DNA from: a virus
DNA length: 35,839 bases
Strand: one strand, 5' to 3'
IMG/VR virus record: IMGVR_UViG_3300025154_000264
Span: 1-35,839 of that record
Below are positions 17,456-26,244 of the stretch, in pieces. The position numbers and the translations under genes are program-made. The first letter of the stretch is position 1; every line of letters starts with the position of its first letter. The notes under the pieces were generated by a model. It was not told the DNA's origin, made no database searches, and saw nothing but the letters and a program-made list of their open reading frames with translations.

Positions 17456-18514
17456 ATGGCAAAGAAATTTCTCGTTGGAGTTGGTTCTGTAACGGCTTTC
17501 AATATTTCAACAGGAGACATTTTATTCCGCAGTCGTACAATTTTGGACGACTCAATTGATATTACAATCGCAAGTGAAGAAATCTCGGCGGGGCAAGGTA
17601 ATGCACTTCAGTACATTTATTATCATAGCGGAAGGTTTAGTGCAAAACTTACAGAAACACAATTTTCTCTCAATATGATTGGGCAAAACGTTGGTTCTTC
17701 AATTCTTACTGGTAAAAATGTTTGGACAGAAGAAAACGTTACTTTAGGAGTAGGTGGGACAGGAACAGTAGTAGGAACACCTATTTTAACACCAGATGTT
17801 AGTGGGGCAGATGTTTTTGGTTATGTCACAAATGCAGCAGGAGTTACAACTAAAATTACATTTAGTACCAAAGATTTTACTTTAGTTGGTGGAGCAGAAA
17901 ATGATATCGTATGTGTTCAATATTTTACTTTAGATTCTGCTGCCAGATATGTTACGGTTAATTCAAACTTCTTACCTTCAGTTGTTAGATTAGTAATTGA
18001 TACACAATTAGCAAGTTCTGATGAATCTAGTGCTGCGGGATCTAGTATTATTGGTAAAGTCCAGGTCGAGGTTCCAAGATTCCAGATCGCAGGAAGTCAA
18101 TCAATTTCAATGACTGCATCCGGCGTGGCGCAAACACCATTAGAGGGAATGGCTTTAAGTTTTGCAGGAACTGGTGGTTGTAATGGTTCTGGATATTATG
18201 CAACTATCGCGGAGGTAATTGATGCTAATAATTGGTATGATAATGTAGGATTTTTGGCTATAGCAGATGATACTGTTGCTTTAACTCATCCATCAACTTC
18301 AACTTTGACAGTATGGGCAGTTCCTACAAATGGAGATGCGGCATTTAAAGCTCCAGCAGCAGATTTAAGTTTTACTAGTGGAACAGTTGGAACTTGTACC
18401 GTAGGTTTGCATACAGGTATTATAACCACAGTCGCTGGTGGAACATCTGTCATTACTTGTGTAATTACAAGTAAGAATACTGTTGGTACAACTGCCACTG
18501 TAACTGTAAGTTAA
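17456..18514 (+). CDS. Major tail/structural protein with Ig-like domain
   Basis: 352 residues, ATG behind AAAGGAGGAGAT, one of the strongest sites here, fitting an abundant protein. The start MAKKFLVGVGSVTAFNISTG, then LLFRSRTILDDSIDITIASE-like text and GGQGN-like SAGQGNALQYIYYHSGRFSA, is the pattern of abundant tail-tube-type proteins of Firmicute phages. A C-terminal Ser/Thr-rich beta domain (ISMTASGVAQTPLEGMAL ... GTCTVGLHTGIITTVAGG ... TVGTTATVTVS) is BIG2-like. Codon use is richer in GC than neighbouring genes, as for other highly expressed virion genes here. Confidence 0.7.
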   Translation: MAKKFLVGVGSVTAFNISTGDILFRSRTILDDSIDITIASEEISAGQGNALQYIYYHSGRFSAKLTETQFSLNMIGQNVGSSILTGKNVWTEENVTLGVGGTGTVVGTPILTPDVSGADVFGYVTNAAGVTTKITFSTKDFTLVGGAENDIVCVQYFTLDSAARYVTVNSNFLPSVVRLVIDTQLASSDESSAAGSSIIGKVQVEVPRFQIAGSQSISMTASGVAQTPLEGMALSFAGTGGCNGSGYYATIAEVIDANNWYDNVGFLAIADDTVALTHPSTSTLTVWAVPTNGDAAFKAPAADLSFTSGTVGTCTVGLHTGIITTVAGGTSVITCVITSKNTVGTTATVTVS

Positions 18515-18536
18515 TTTTTAACTAAGGATTTATTTT

Positions 18537-18725
18537 ATGAGTATGAAATTATGTCAAAAAGGAATTCTTTTTCAAAATAGTTTAGAAGCATCTTTTAAAT
18601 GTTCTATGGATAATTTACCATGCTGTTTTGTAAGATTTTGCGTACAAGATAGATGCTTTAAAATGCTCAGTAGTTATATAAGATGTAAAAACAATCAAGA
18701 GGTGATTTCATGCCAAAAAGAGTAA
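18537..18725 (+). CDS. Small cysteine-rich protein
   Basis: 62 residues, ATG with TAAGGA upstream. Eight cysteines, in CSMDNLPCCFVRFCVQDRC and a C-terminal CKNNQEVISC, suggest a zinc- or disulphide-stabilised mini-protein. It overlaps the next gene by 16 bp, implying coupling. A second cysteine cluster of similar style is in the 22220-22411 protein. Function unknown. Confidence 0.55.
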   Translation: MSMKLCQKGILFQNSLEASFKCSMDNLPCCFVRFCVQDRCFKMLSSYIRCKNNQEVISCQKE

Positions 18726-19003
18726 AAAATGAAGATAAAATTGAAGATACTGACAAAAATGATATAGAAATCATTAATATTGAGAAAGTAAAAGATGAAA
18801 AAGTTGTTCTTAAATTAAGAGAAGAAATTTGTAAAGTAGTATGGGTAAAATATAATTTTTTTGGGGTTGACTTTAAGGGATATGGAATTACTTTCAGTCT
18901 CGATGATGGATATTTAGTAGATAATATTAAAGATAATATTAAAATCAAATATGAATCTGAAATTGGGAAAGAGGATTTTAAAGCATATCCTATGTTTAAA
19001 TAA
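18710..19003 (+). CDS. Small acidic protein of the tail region, unknown
   Basis: 97 residues, ATG with AAGAGGTGATTTC upstream inside the preceding gene. The N-terminus is highly charged (KRVKNEDKIEDTDKNDIEII), then a compact beta-rich part (VVWVKYNFFGVDFKGYGITF). It could be a tail-assembly accessory. A strong terminator follows. Confidence 0.6.
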   Translation: MPKRVKNEDKIEDTDKNDIEIINIEKVKDEKVVLKLREEICKVVWVKYNFFGVDFKGYGITFSLDDGYLVDNIKDNIKIKYESEIGKEDFKAYPMFK

Positions 19004-19005
19004 AA

Positions 19006-19059
19006 ATAAGGAGAAGTAGCAGAAGAAATAAAACGCTTCTCTCTTCTCCTTATTTTTTT
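19006..19059 (+). terminator. Rho-independent terminator
   Basis: Outer 11-bp stem ATAAGGAGAAG / CTTCTCCTTAT (19006-19053) with an inner AGAAG/CTTCT hairpin, followed by TTTTTTTA. It closes the tail-protein transcription unit. The next ~150 bases before the fibre gene are plain AT-rich sequence with no recognised site apart from the ribosome binding site. Confidence 0.85.
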
Positions 19060-19217
19060 ACTATTTCCACCAAATTATATATCTCCAATAAATCACTGAT
19101 TTTATACTAAATATCAATATTTATGTCTTATAAAGTCATTGATATAAAAGGGTTTTATAAACCATAAAAACAATTATCAACTAAAACAAACAATAAAGAA
19201 AGGAAGTGCTCCATACA

Positions 19218-20102
19218 ATGGCAAATGAATCAGGCAACATGGAACAAATACTTGGAACCTCAAACCTCAACAATGAAACACGCTTCATAAAAACAGATGA
19301 TAATGGAATTCTCCAAACTTCTACAATGTCCAATGGAGACACTCCTATGATTCTAGTAGACACAACTAGAGCTCCATCAATAGGAACAATTCTCCTTGCA
19401 AATGCAACATATACATCACCTGTTGTTGATAGACCAGAACAAGATATACCTGATGGGTATATGCGGATTTGGATACTAACAGATCAAAGTGGAAATCTTT
19501 ATTTAGAAGAATCTCACAATGAAACAAGCTGGACAACTACATCATCTGCGGTTGTTTCGGCAGGAGTCTCAAATATATTAGCATGGACAAAATTAAGTAG
19601 AAGATATTATAGATGCAGATATGTAAATGGTGCTACACCACAAACAAGTTTTATTATGATTCATTATACAAAAGGTGTTAATATTGATCCAGTCATGATA
19701 GCAGATGGTGATATTGCTACATTAGGGGTAAAAGCTGATACTGCTAATATTGATCCAACAGCAAGTTCTTCAGTTAATGCTAATCTAAAAGGAATAATGA
19801 AATACATTGTAGGAAATCTAATCAATAATCAAACAAATAAAGCAGTAACAGCAAGCACTAATATATTAGCATCAAATTATGTCGCATTAAATTATCAACA
19901 ATCTACATTAATGGTTTCTACAAGTGCTACAGGAATTTTATCTCTAGCTGTAGACGGTGTTCTTAGTAGTTTAAATAGTGGAGTTGCGCTTGATATAAAT
20001 AAATGGTATGCATTTGATGTTCTTTTATTGACTGGTTCAACTTATAATCTTCAATTATCTGTTGATGCAACTATGCAAGTAAAATGGGTTGGAGGTGCAT
20101 AA
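19218..20102 (+). CDS. Putative tail-fibre/virion surface protein
   Basis: 294 residues from ATG 19218, chosen because AAGGAAGTG (19200-19208) stands 9 bases upstream; a GTG at 19206 overlaps that site. Contains ILLANATYTSPVVDRPEQD and YMRIWILTDQSGNLYLEESH followed by Trp-rich beta sequence, then a Ser/Asn/Thr-rich C-terminal domain (LSLAVDGVLSSLNSGVAL). Beta-rich, without signal peptide. The pairing with the collar-domain gene immediately downstream suggests a receptor-binding or fibre complex. Confidence 0.6.
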   Translation: MANESGNMEQILGTSNLNNETRFIKTDDNGILQTSTMSNGDTPMILVDTTRAPSIGTILLANATYTSPVVDRPEQDIPDGYMRIWILTDQSGNLYLEESHNETSWTTTSSAVVSAGVSNILAWTKLSRRYYRCRYVNGATPQTSFIMIHYTKGVNIDPVMIADGDIATLGVKADTANIDPTASSSVNANLKGIMKYIVGNLINNQTNKAVTASTNILASNYVALNYQQSTLMVSTSATGILSLAVDGVLSSLNSGVALDINKWYAFDVLLLTGSTYNLQLSVDATMQVKWVGGA

Positions 20103-20104
20103 AA

Positions 20105-20593
20105 ATGAAAATTTGCCCACCACAAGGTTTATCTAATATTAGTGGAATTACTGGAACAATTCAAATGTATGCAGGAACAACAGCACCTTCAGGATATCTG
20201 ATTTGTGATGGTTCAGCAGTATCTAGAACGACTTATTCAGCATTATTTAGTGTGATAGGAATAAGTTATGGAGCAGGTAATGGAAGTAGTACATTTAATG
20301 TTCCAAATTTCAAAGGTAGGGTGCCTGTCGGATTAGACTCATCTCAAACTGAATTTGATGCGTTAAATAAAATTGGCGGAAGCAAAAATCATGTTTTAAC
20401 TATCGAGGAAATGCCAGCGCACAAACACACATTTAATGATAATTATGGGGTTCAAAATGTTGAAGTTACATTTTATAATGGAACAGCAACTGATGAAATT
20501 GAAAGATGGGAGGATACATCTACTGTTGGAGGAGGTCTCGCGCATAATAATTTACAACCCTACTGTACAATTTCTTTTGTGATTAAAATTTAA
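20105..20593 (+). CDS. Phage tail collar domain protein
   Basis: 163 residues from ATG 20105; the ribosome binding site GGAGGTG lies in the end of the previous gene, so the two are coupled. Residues ~15-75 match the tail-collar fold: GTIQMYAGTTAPSGYLICDG, then SRTTYSALFSVIG, YGAGNGSSTFNVPNFKGRVP. GGSKNHVLTIEEMPAHKHTF and a C-terminal NNLQPYCTISFVIKI are also standard for this family. Such proteins form short fibres or fibre tips used in adsorption. Confidence 0.92.
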   Translation: MKICPPQGLSNISGITGTIQMYAGTTAPSGYLICDGSAVSRTTYSALFSVIGISYGAGNGSSTFNVPNFKGRVPVGLDSSQTEFDALNKIGGSKNHVLTIEEMPAHKHTFNDNYGVQNVEVTFYNGTATDEIERWEDTSTVGGGLAHNNLQPYCTISFVIKI

Positions 20594-20615
20594 TATAAAA
20601 ATAAATATTTGGTTG

Positions 20616-20685
20616 TTTAAATAATTTGCAAGTTATTTAAATGTAAAACGAAGAGGCGTACTGCTATACGACTCTTTATCCTATT
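20616..20685 (+). terminator. Tandem hairpins with terminator after collar gene
   Basis: First hairpin TTTAAATAA (20616-20624) / TTATTTAAA (20633-20641), loop TTTGCAAG. Second hairpin AAGAG-G-CGTA / TACG-A-CTCTT (20651-20676) with TATCCTATTTT after it. As at 4614 and 10298, two hairpins precede an endonuclease gene, but the conserved flanks are absent. The 3' arm CTCTTT can also pair with the AAAGAG of the next ribosome binding site. Confidence 0.65.
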
Positions 20686-20715
20686 TTCAAAGCTTTTTGG
20701 CAGAAAAGAGGTAAA

Positions 20716-22150
20716 ATGATGAAAAAATGTTTTTTAGATGAGTTGCCCAGATGGGGAAAAGCAGAAAAAGTAACAGATGGTAAACAAGGGACTATTAATT
20801 GGAAAGAATCAATAGGATATATTGTTAAATTCATTTATGATAATATTGAAGGGGAAATTGAAATTGTTGATTATAACAAAAGTTATCTAGATATAAAATA
20901 CAAAGATGAGGATATATATAATATATATTCAGGCACTTTTACAAAATGTCAATTAGGTATTTTACTAAATAAAAAAACTAAAAAGTTTAGAGTAGAAATA
21001 GGTACTATATTTAAAGACAACAAAAGAGATATAATTATTACAAATAAAGAATATAAAGATAATCCTTATAATAAAGGAAATAAATTGAAATGGTATAATT
21101 ATAAGTGTAATAAGTGTGGATGGGATGAAGGATGGATAGAAGAAAGTGTCTTAATAAGAGGACAAGGTTGTTCATGTTGTACTGGTCAAATAGTAGTAGA
21201 AGGTATAAATGACATTCCAACAGTTGCTCCTTGGATGGTAAAATACTTTCAAGGAGGGTACGATGAAGCAAAATTGTATACAAAAGGTTCTAATCACAAA
21301 ATATATCCAATTTGTCCAGATTGTAATAAAGTAAAAAATAAATCTATGGAAGTATGTTCAATATATGCCAATCGCTCTATTGGGGTGTAATTGCGGAGAT
21401 GGAATTAGTTATCCTAATAAAATTGTATTTCATCTATTGAGTCAATTAAATTCTGAATTTGTTTCTGAAGCTTCTTTTAATTGGACTACAAAAAGATATG
21501 ATTTTTATTTATCCTTATTTAAAAGTATTGTAGAGGTACATGGTTTACAACATTATAAAGAAAAACAAAGATCAAAAACAAGTAGAAATCTCAAAGAAGA
21601 ACAAAAAAATGATAAATGCAAAGAAGAATTAGCAAAAGAAAATGGAATTAATAATTACATAATAATTGATGCTAGATATTCTGAGTTAGAATTTATAAAA
21701 AGTAGTATATTAAATAGTAAACTAAATGAATTGTATGATTTGTCAAAAATTCAATGGATTAAATGTGAAGAATTCGCATTGTCGAATTTAACTAAAAAAG
21801 CATGTGAATTAAAATGTAATAATTTTAGCACAACTAAAATTGCTGAGATAATGAAATTAGGGGTAAGTACAGTTATAGCATATTTAAAAAGAGGAACGAA
21901 AATAGGATGGTGTAATTATAATCCCAAAGAAGAAATGATTAAGGCAGTTACTAATAATGGCAAAATGAATGGTAAACCAGTAGAAATATTTAAAAATAAT
22001 ATTTCTTTAGGAATATTTGAGAATTGTCATGAGTTAGACCGACAAAGCGAAAATGTTTTTGGAATTAAATTAAATTATAGTTCTATATCATCTGTCTGTC
22101 GTGGTGAAACAAATCATTATAAAGGATTCATTTTTAAGTATGTTATTTAA
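20716..22150 (+). pseudogene. Zinc-ribbon endonuclease, frameshifted
   Basis: Frame 1 (20716-21390, ATG behind AAAAGAGGT) has CNKCGWDEGW...GCSCC and CPDCNK zinc ribbons, with YFQGGYDEAKLYTKGSNHKI between. Frame 2 (to 22150) resumes at SIGCNCGDGISYPNKIVFHL, then SEASFNWTTKRYDFYL and IVEVHGLQHY (a PD-(D/E)XK-like core), a helix-turn-helix-like AEIMKLGVSTVIAYLKRG, and a NUMOD1-like C-terminus NHYKGFIFKYVI. The frames join if one G is removed from GGGG at 21382-21385. Another member of the free-standing endonuclease set that follows virion genes in this window. Real decay or a homopolymer sequencing error are both possible. Confidence 0.82.
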
Positions 22151-22219
22151 CGATTTATTTCGTGTGTAACTATGTGATTAAATATTAATATAAAATAAAT
22201 AAAAAGTAGGTGGTGTTTG

Positions 22220-22411
22220 GTGGCAAGTAAGAAAAACAAAAATAACCCAGATAATAAAGCAAATGGGAATGTAAAACAAAATAAATTAATATCGAGCGAA
22301 TATTGTGAGAAGAACTGTTTAAATGTTGGTGAGTGTCAGAAATATAAAGATTATTTGGCTAGGATGGTAGTGCTACATAAAGTAGGAAAGGGATTGCTTT
22401 GCGATAAGTAA
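22220..22411 (+). CDS. Small cysteine-containing protein, unknown
   Basis: 63 residues from GTG 22220, chosen over TTG 22217 because AGGTGGTG ends at 22215. Lys/Asn-rich N-terminus, then a four-cysteine part YCEKNCLNVGECQKYKDYL...LLCDK that could bind zinc. It follows the frameshifted endonuclease and precedes a terminator. Confidence 0.6.
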   Translation: MASKKNKNNPDNKANGNVKQNKLISSEYCEKNCLNVGECQKYKDYLARMVVLHKVGKGLLCDK

Positions 22412-22427
22412 ATATTTGCAGTAGATA

Positions 22428-22457
22428 AAGAGCATTTAGAAATAAGTGCTCTTATTT
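22428..22457 (+). terminator. Rho-independent terminator
   Basis: Stem AAGAGCATTT (22428-22437) / AAGTGCTCTT (22444-22453), 10 bp with one G-U pair, 6-base loop, then ATTTGTG. An outer TATTTGCA / TGCAAATA pair extends around it. Confidence 0.65.
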
Positions 22458-22502
22458 GTGTTGCAAAGTTGTGATGCAAATATATTGAAAGGAGGAACTA
22501 AA

Positions 22503-22730
22503 ATGAATGAGTTTATAAATGAAGAAAAAGTAGAAACAAAAACAATTCCAACAAAAGAAAAAGTAACATATTTGTACAATATCCTGCAAATCAACTATTA
22601 TCTCAGTCATGGAATTTGCCCAAAACAAATTGGAATTAATTCAACTACAAAACGAGTATGGGCAGAATTTTCTTGGGAAGGCACTACGGAAATATTCGGA
22701 AAATGGTGTCAAAGAAAAGTCATTAAATAA
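22503..22730 (+). CDS. Small protein, unknown
   Basis: 75 residues from ATG 22503, which follows a near-ideal AAAGGAGGAACTAAA. Charged N-terminus (NEEKVETKTIPTKEKVTYLY), then NYYLSHGICPKQIGINSTTK and VWAEFSWEGTTEIFGKWCQR. It lies 39 bp before the antirepressor gene and probably shares its transcript. No family was recognised. Confidence 0.6.
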   Translation: MNEFINEEKVETKTIPTKEKVTYLYNILQINYYLSHGICPKQIGINSTTKRVWAEFSWEGTTEIFGKWCQRKVIK

Positions 22731-22769
22731 TACATTAAACAAATAAATTGAAGAAAGAAGGAATTTATA

Positions 22770-23543
22770 ATGGAGAATAAAAATAATAATGAATTAACTG
22801 TAATTAATGAGCAAGAGGTATTGGGTAAAACTTTTAGAATTTATGGAGATTTTGAAAATCCATTGTTTTTAGCAAAAGATATAGCAAATTGGATTGAACA
22901 TAGCGATACTTCTATGATGGTAAAAAATATTGATGACGATGAAAAGGTCACAAGTATTGTTTGTACCCTTGGTGGAAACCAATCTGCATTATTTCTTACA
23001 GAAGATGGCATGTATGAAGTTCTTATGCAAAGCAGAAAACCAATTGCAAAACAATTTAAAAAGCAAGTTAAGATAATTTTGAAATCTATTCGTAAACATG
23101 GTACATATATGACAGAGGAAGTAATAGAGAAGACGCTTACTGATCCAGATTTTATTATACAATTGGCTACGCAATTAAAAGAAGAAAGATTAAAAAGAAT
23201 TTTGGCAGAAAATAAAATAGAAGAACAGAAACCATTGGTAGGATTCGCTGAAACTTGCTTAAAATCTAAAGATAATATTCTTGTACGTCAAGTTTCTAAA
23301 ATAGCACAAGATGAAGGAATTGATATTGGAGAGAAGAAATTATATAAAAAACTAAGAGAATGGGGATTAATTCTAACATCTTCTACTGAACCATCCCAAA
23401 GAGGAATGAATTCATTATATTTTGTAGTAGAAGAGAAAAGTGTTGATACTCCTTATGGTGTAAAATTAAGCAGAATTACAAAAGTAAGTCCAAAGGGCCA
23501 AGTGTTTATAATTGAGAAATTGAAGAAAGAACTTTTACAGTAA
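22770..23543 (+). CDS. BRO-N/KilAC phage antirepressor
   Basis: 257 residues, ATG after AAGAAGGAATTTATA. N-terminal BRO-N domain (TFRIYGDFENPLFLAKDIANW, then SIVCTLGGNQSALFLTEDGM and RKPIAKQFKKQVKIILKSIR, ~20-110). A helical linker follows, then a KilAC/ANT C-terminal DNA-binding-type domain (NILVRQVSKIAQDEGIDIGE, KLYKKLREWGLIL). Such proteins counter repressors or control early genes. It is one of three antirepressor-type genes in the window; this one differs most in its C-terminus. Confidence 0.9.
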   Translation: MENKNNNELTVINEQEVLGKTFRIYGDFENPLFLAKDIANWIEHSDTSMMVKNIDDDEKVTSIVCTLGGNQSALFLTEDGMYEVLMQSRKPIAKQFKKQVKIILKSIRKHGTYMTEEVIEKTLTDPDFIIQLATQLKEERLKRILAENKIEEQKPLVGFAETCLKSKDNILVRQVSKIAQDEGIDIGEKKLYKKLREWGLILTSSTEPSQRGMNSLYFVVEEKSVDTPYGVKLSRITKVSPKGQVFIIEKLKKELLQ

Positions 23544-23580
23544 ATAAGATTAATAAATAAAATATATTAATTTAATAAAT

Positions 23581-23614
23581 AACAAAGGCATTGCTTTAGT
23601 GTGATGTCTTTGTT
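23581..23614 (+). terminator. Hairpin, probable terminator
   Basis: 11-bp stem AACAAAGGCAT (23581-23591) / ATGTCTTTGTT (23604-23614) with one G-U pair and a 12-base loop. Only a weak T-rich tail follows (GTTTGATATT). Confidence 0.55.
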
Positions 23615-23644
23615 TGATATTGGAATATTAGGAGATGAATTAAA

Positions 23645-24085
23645 ATTAATAATCAAGTTTTAATAACTTTAGATAAAAATACATTGGATGAATATAATAA
23701 ATACTATTTCAATAAATATCCAAGGAGAAAAGTTGCACCTATCAAGAAACCAATTCCACCATCACTTAACGAATATATTTCCATGATTCGTATGGCACAG
23801 AATACACTTAAAGGTAAATATAAAGAATTTTCAATATGGTTAGCAGAACATTACAAAATAAATAATCTTAATTTAGATAACGCAATTATTACATATACAT
23901 TCTATTTTAAAACTCATATAAGACACGATTTTGATAATCTTATGCTTACCCCTAAATTATGTAACGATGGGTTAGTAGATGCAGGAGTTTTTAAAGATGA
24001 TTGTGGAGAGTTTTTAAAGTTGTATTTTAATGAATTTAAATATGATAAAACCAACCCTAGAGTTGAAATGTTGTTAGAATGGTAA
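23645..24085 (+). CDS. RusA-like Holliday junction resolvase
   Basis: Metal-dependent nuclease that resolves four-way DNA junctions. Signature: HIRHDFDNLMLTPKLCNDGL followed by VDAGVFKDDCGEF, matching the RusA DxDN...DD arrangement. The usual start codon in frame is TTG 23684, which has no ribosome binding site. The frame is open upstream to 23639, and AGGAGATG at 23630-23637 is well spaced to an ATT at 23645 (INNQVLITLDKNTLDEY). A rare ATT start is therefore suggested but unproven. A role in replication or packaging intermediates fits the neighbouring helicase. Confidence 0.82.
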   Translation: MNNQVLITLDKNTLDEYNKYYFNKYPRRKVAPIKKPIPPSLNEYISMIRMAQNTLKGKYKEFSIWLAEHYKINNLNLDNAIITYTFYFKTHIRHDFDNLMLTPKLCNDGLVDAGVFKDDCGEFLKLYFNEFKYDKTNPRVEMLLEW

Positions 24086-24218
24086 TTTTAATTGGTAATT
24101 GATATTCTAAACCCCTTATATAACAACACTTTTCAAATTCTCTAAATGGGAATTTTTATAATTTACAGAGGTATTCAATAAAAATATCTAAAATAATTAA
24201 AAAAAGGAATGATTATTA

Positions 24219-24386
24219 ATGATTATCAAATCCAAAAGAATTAAAAGATTTCTATACAATTTAGGGTTTGAATTCTCAGTCTTAAATACAAATGGGAAAG
24301 AAGAATATTCATTTCCTGAATCATCTCAATTAAAAGAATCTATAGATTTTTACTACAAAATAAGGAAGACTTTTGAAAGTCAATAA
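24219..24386 (+). CDS. Small DUF5659-like protein
   Basis: 55 residues: MIIKSKRIKRFLYNLGFEFS...EEYSFPESSQLKESIDFYYK. ATG behind AAAAAGGAATGATTATTA. The pattern of a basic helix, GFxF, a short strand and a C-terminal SxxLxxxIxxY helix resembles DUF5659-type small phage proteins; function is unknown. It lies directly before the helicase gene. The 24086-24218 gap contains only AT-rich sequence and one weak hairpin (AAATTC/GAATTT). Confidence 0.6.
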   Translation: MIIKSKRIKRFLYNLGFEFSVLNTNGKEEYSFPESSQLKESIDFYYKIRKTFESQ

Positions 24387-24415
24387 CCTTAAAAACAAGG
24401 AGGTCGAAAGACTAA

Positions 24416-25882
24416 ATGGAAAAACAATACATAAGTGATCTAATTACAAGTGAAAACATTGACAATTGGACTTCAGACAAAATTGTATTTATAGAAGGGC
24501 CAACTGGAAGAGGTAAGAGTCATTTCATAAAACATACTTTATCAGATCATAATCCATTTAAGAAAATATTAATACTAGTCAATAGAACAATAATTAAGAA
24601 ACAATCCAAGAAAGAATTATTAAGAGTAGATATTGATAATATTACAATAATTACTTACCAACACCTAGCAACTCTAATATTAGAGAAAAAGACAGCAGAA
24701 TTTGAAGGTTATAATTACATAATCTGTGATGAAGCACATCATTTTTGTGAAGAAAGTGAATTCATTTTTAATACTGATGTTTCATTTAATTGGGTTATGA
24801 GACAATCAGGTATTAAAATATTTATGACTGCTACTGCATATTTTATTAAAAATTATTTAACCAAAGAATTAAAATTAGAAATAGATCATTATCATATCAA
24901 AAATGAATATGAGTTTATAGAAAAACTATACTTCTTTGAGAATGATGATGTAATTAAGAAATTGTTGTTTGACTTACCATCTGATGAAAAAGCAATATAT
25001 TTTACTAATGCTAAGAAAGCACATGAAATGAGCGAATTGCTAGAATCATGTGCTTTCTACTGTTCTAAGAATAATTATGATTATTCGAGATATGTAAATT
25101 CTGAAGTAGTTGCTTATATTGAAGAAAATGAGAAATTTGAAGAACAAGTTCTTTGCACAACTAAAGTTATGGATACAGGGGTTAATATTAAGGATGATTT
25201 TATTAGGCATATAATAGTAGATATTGCGGATTTATCAAGCATAATTCAATGCATTGGAAGAAAAAGAATCAAAGGTAGTGAGAAAATAATAGTTTATATA
25301 AAAGATAAGAAAGGCAATTCTATTTCAAGAAAATTAGAAAACATTAAAGATAAATTAAGTTATGCAAATATTTTACGGGAAAAAGGTGACATCGCATTAG
25401 TACAAGAAAATGCTCATAAAAATACTTATGGGAATTTAATTTATGATATTATTAATAAGGATGAGTTGAGAATAGATAAGAAATTAAATGAGTTGATGTA
25501 TTATACATATAATCAAAATAAAATAATGTATGAAGGAATATTATTAGATAAGGAAAATGGTTTTAAGAATAAATTGTTTGAGAGGATGGGTATAGAAGAT
25601 ATGGCTTATACTTATCTAGAGGCAGAATTAGACGCATTAAAATTAGAACATATTTTGGACAGATTAGTTGGCGTTAAAATGTTTAAAGATGAACAGAAAG
25701 AATTTAAACAAATGCTACTAAAGGAATTATTGAATACACCAAAAGCAAATCACGGATCTATAGGATTAAAAACAATTAATTCTCTATTTGATGAAAATAA
25801 ATTAAATTTTCTAATGAATAGTAAAACTGAAAGAGCAGGAGAATTAAGAGGTAAAGCATATTGGGTAATATCTAAACTATAA
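24416..25882 (+). CDS. Superfamily 2 DEAD/DEAH-type helicase
   Basis: 488 residues, ATG with AAGGAGG (24399-24405) upstream. Motifs in order: Walker A EGPTGRGKSHF (~28-38), Walker B ICDEAHHF (~104-111), motif III MTATAYF (~140), a second RecA-like domain with EKAIYFTNAKKA (~190) and VMDTGVNIKD (~245), and motif VI IIQCIGRKRIKG (~273). The C-terminal ~180 residues are helical and unassigned. ATP-dependent nucleic-acid unwinding is expected. The RusA gene upstream suggests DNA replication or recombination. A large palindrome follows the stop codon. Confidence 0.9.
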   Translation: MEKQYISDLITSENIDNWTSDKIVFIEGPTGRGKSHFIKHTLSDHNPFKKILILVNRTIIKKQSKKELLRVDIDNITIITYQHLATLILEKKTAEFEGYNYIICDEAHHFCEESEFIFNTDVSFNWVMRQSGIKIFMTATAYFIKNYLTKELKLEIDHYHIKNEYEFIEKLYFFENDDVIKKLLFDLPSDEKAIYFTNAKKAHEMSELLESCAFYCSKNNYDYSRYVNSEVVAYIEENEKFEEQVLCTTKVMDTGVNIKDDFIRHIIVDIADLSSIIQCIGRKRIKGSEKIIVYIKDKKGNSISRKLENIKDKLSYANILREKGDIALVQENAHKNTYGNLIYDIINKDELRIDKKLNELMYYTYNQNKIMYEGILLDKENGFKNKLFERMGIEDMAYTYLEAELDALKLEHILDRLVGVKMFKDEQKEFKQMLLKELLNTPKANHGSIGLKTINSLFDENKLNFLMNSKTERAGELRGKAYWVISKL

Positions 25883-25888
25883 TATAAT

Positions 25889-25951
25889 TTATTGGTATGT
25901 TTTTTACCAAATCATATATAATATATCTTTTGGTAATTTTCATACCAATAA
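25889..25951. repeat. Four-arm palindrome after helicase gene
   Basis: TTATTGGTATG (25889-25899) pairs with CATACCAATAA (25941-25951), and inside it TTACCAAA (25904-25911) pairs with TTTGGTAA (25929-25936). The arms alternate TTGGTA, TACCAA, TTGGTA, TACCAA, so either one long cruciform or two small hairpins can form. It could be a bidirectional terminator, an operator or part of an origin. Confidence 0.75.
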
Positions 25952-26244
25952 TAACAAATAAAATAATAATTAATAAATCATATCCATGAAGTAATTTTGG
26001 GACACCAAAATTGCGTAATGTTCCGTAGGACAAATATCAAATCAATAAAAACAACAAATAACCCAACGAAGCAAGGTCTTGTATTGCTATGTCGAAATAC
26101 GCTTCTAGTCATTTCGCTAACGCTCAATGACTAGGATTTATTATTTGCTTAAATGATTTGTTAAATTTAATCCACTCATCACAAATTCTTAATAATAAAT
26201 AAATAAAATTATTGTCGAAACAAATCACAATAAAAATCTAGCAA
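25952..26244. other. Intergenic region with two hairpins, no gene
   Basis: About 290 AT-rich bases without an ORF. One 8-bp hairpin AATTTTGG/CCAAAATT (25993-26012, loop GACA) and one 9-bp hairpin CTAGTCATT/AATGACTAG (26105-26134) with a relatively GC-rich loop. The stretch 26060-26134 is locally richer in GC than its surroundings and could be part of a small RNA. No promoter was convincing. Confidence 0.5.
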
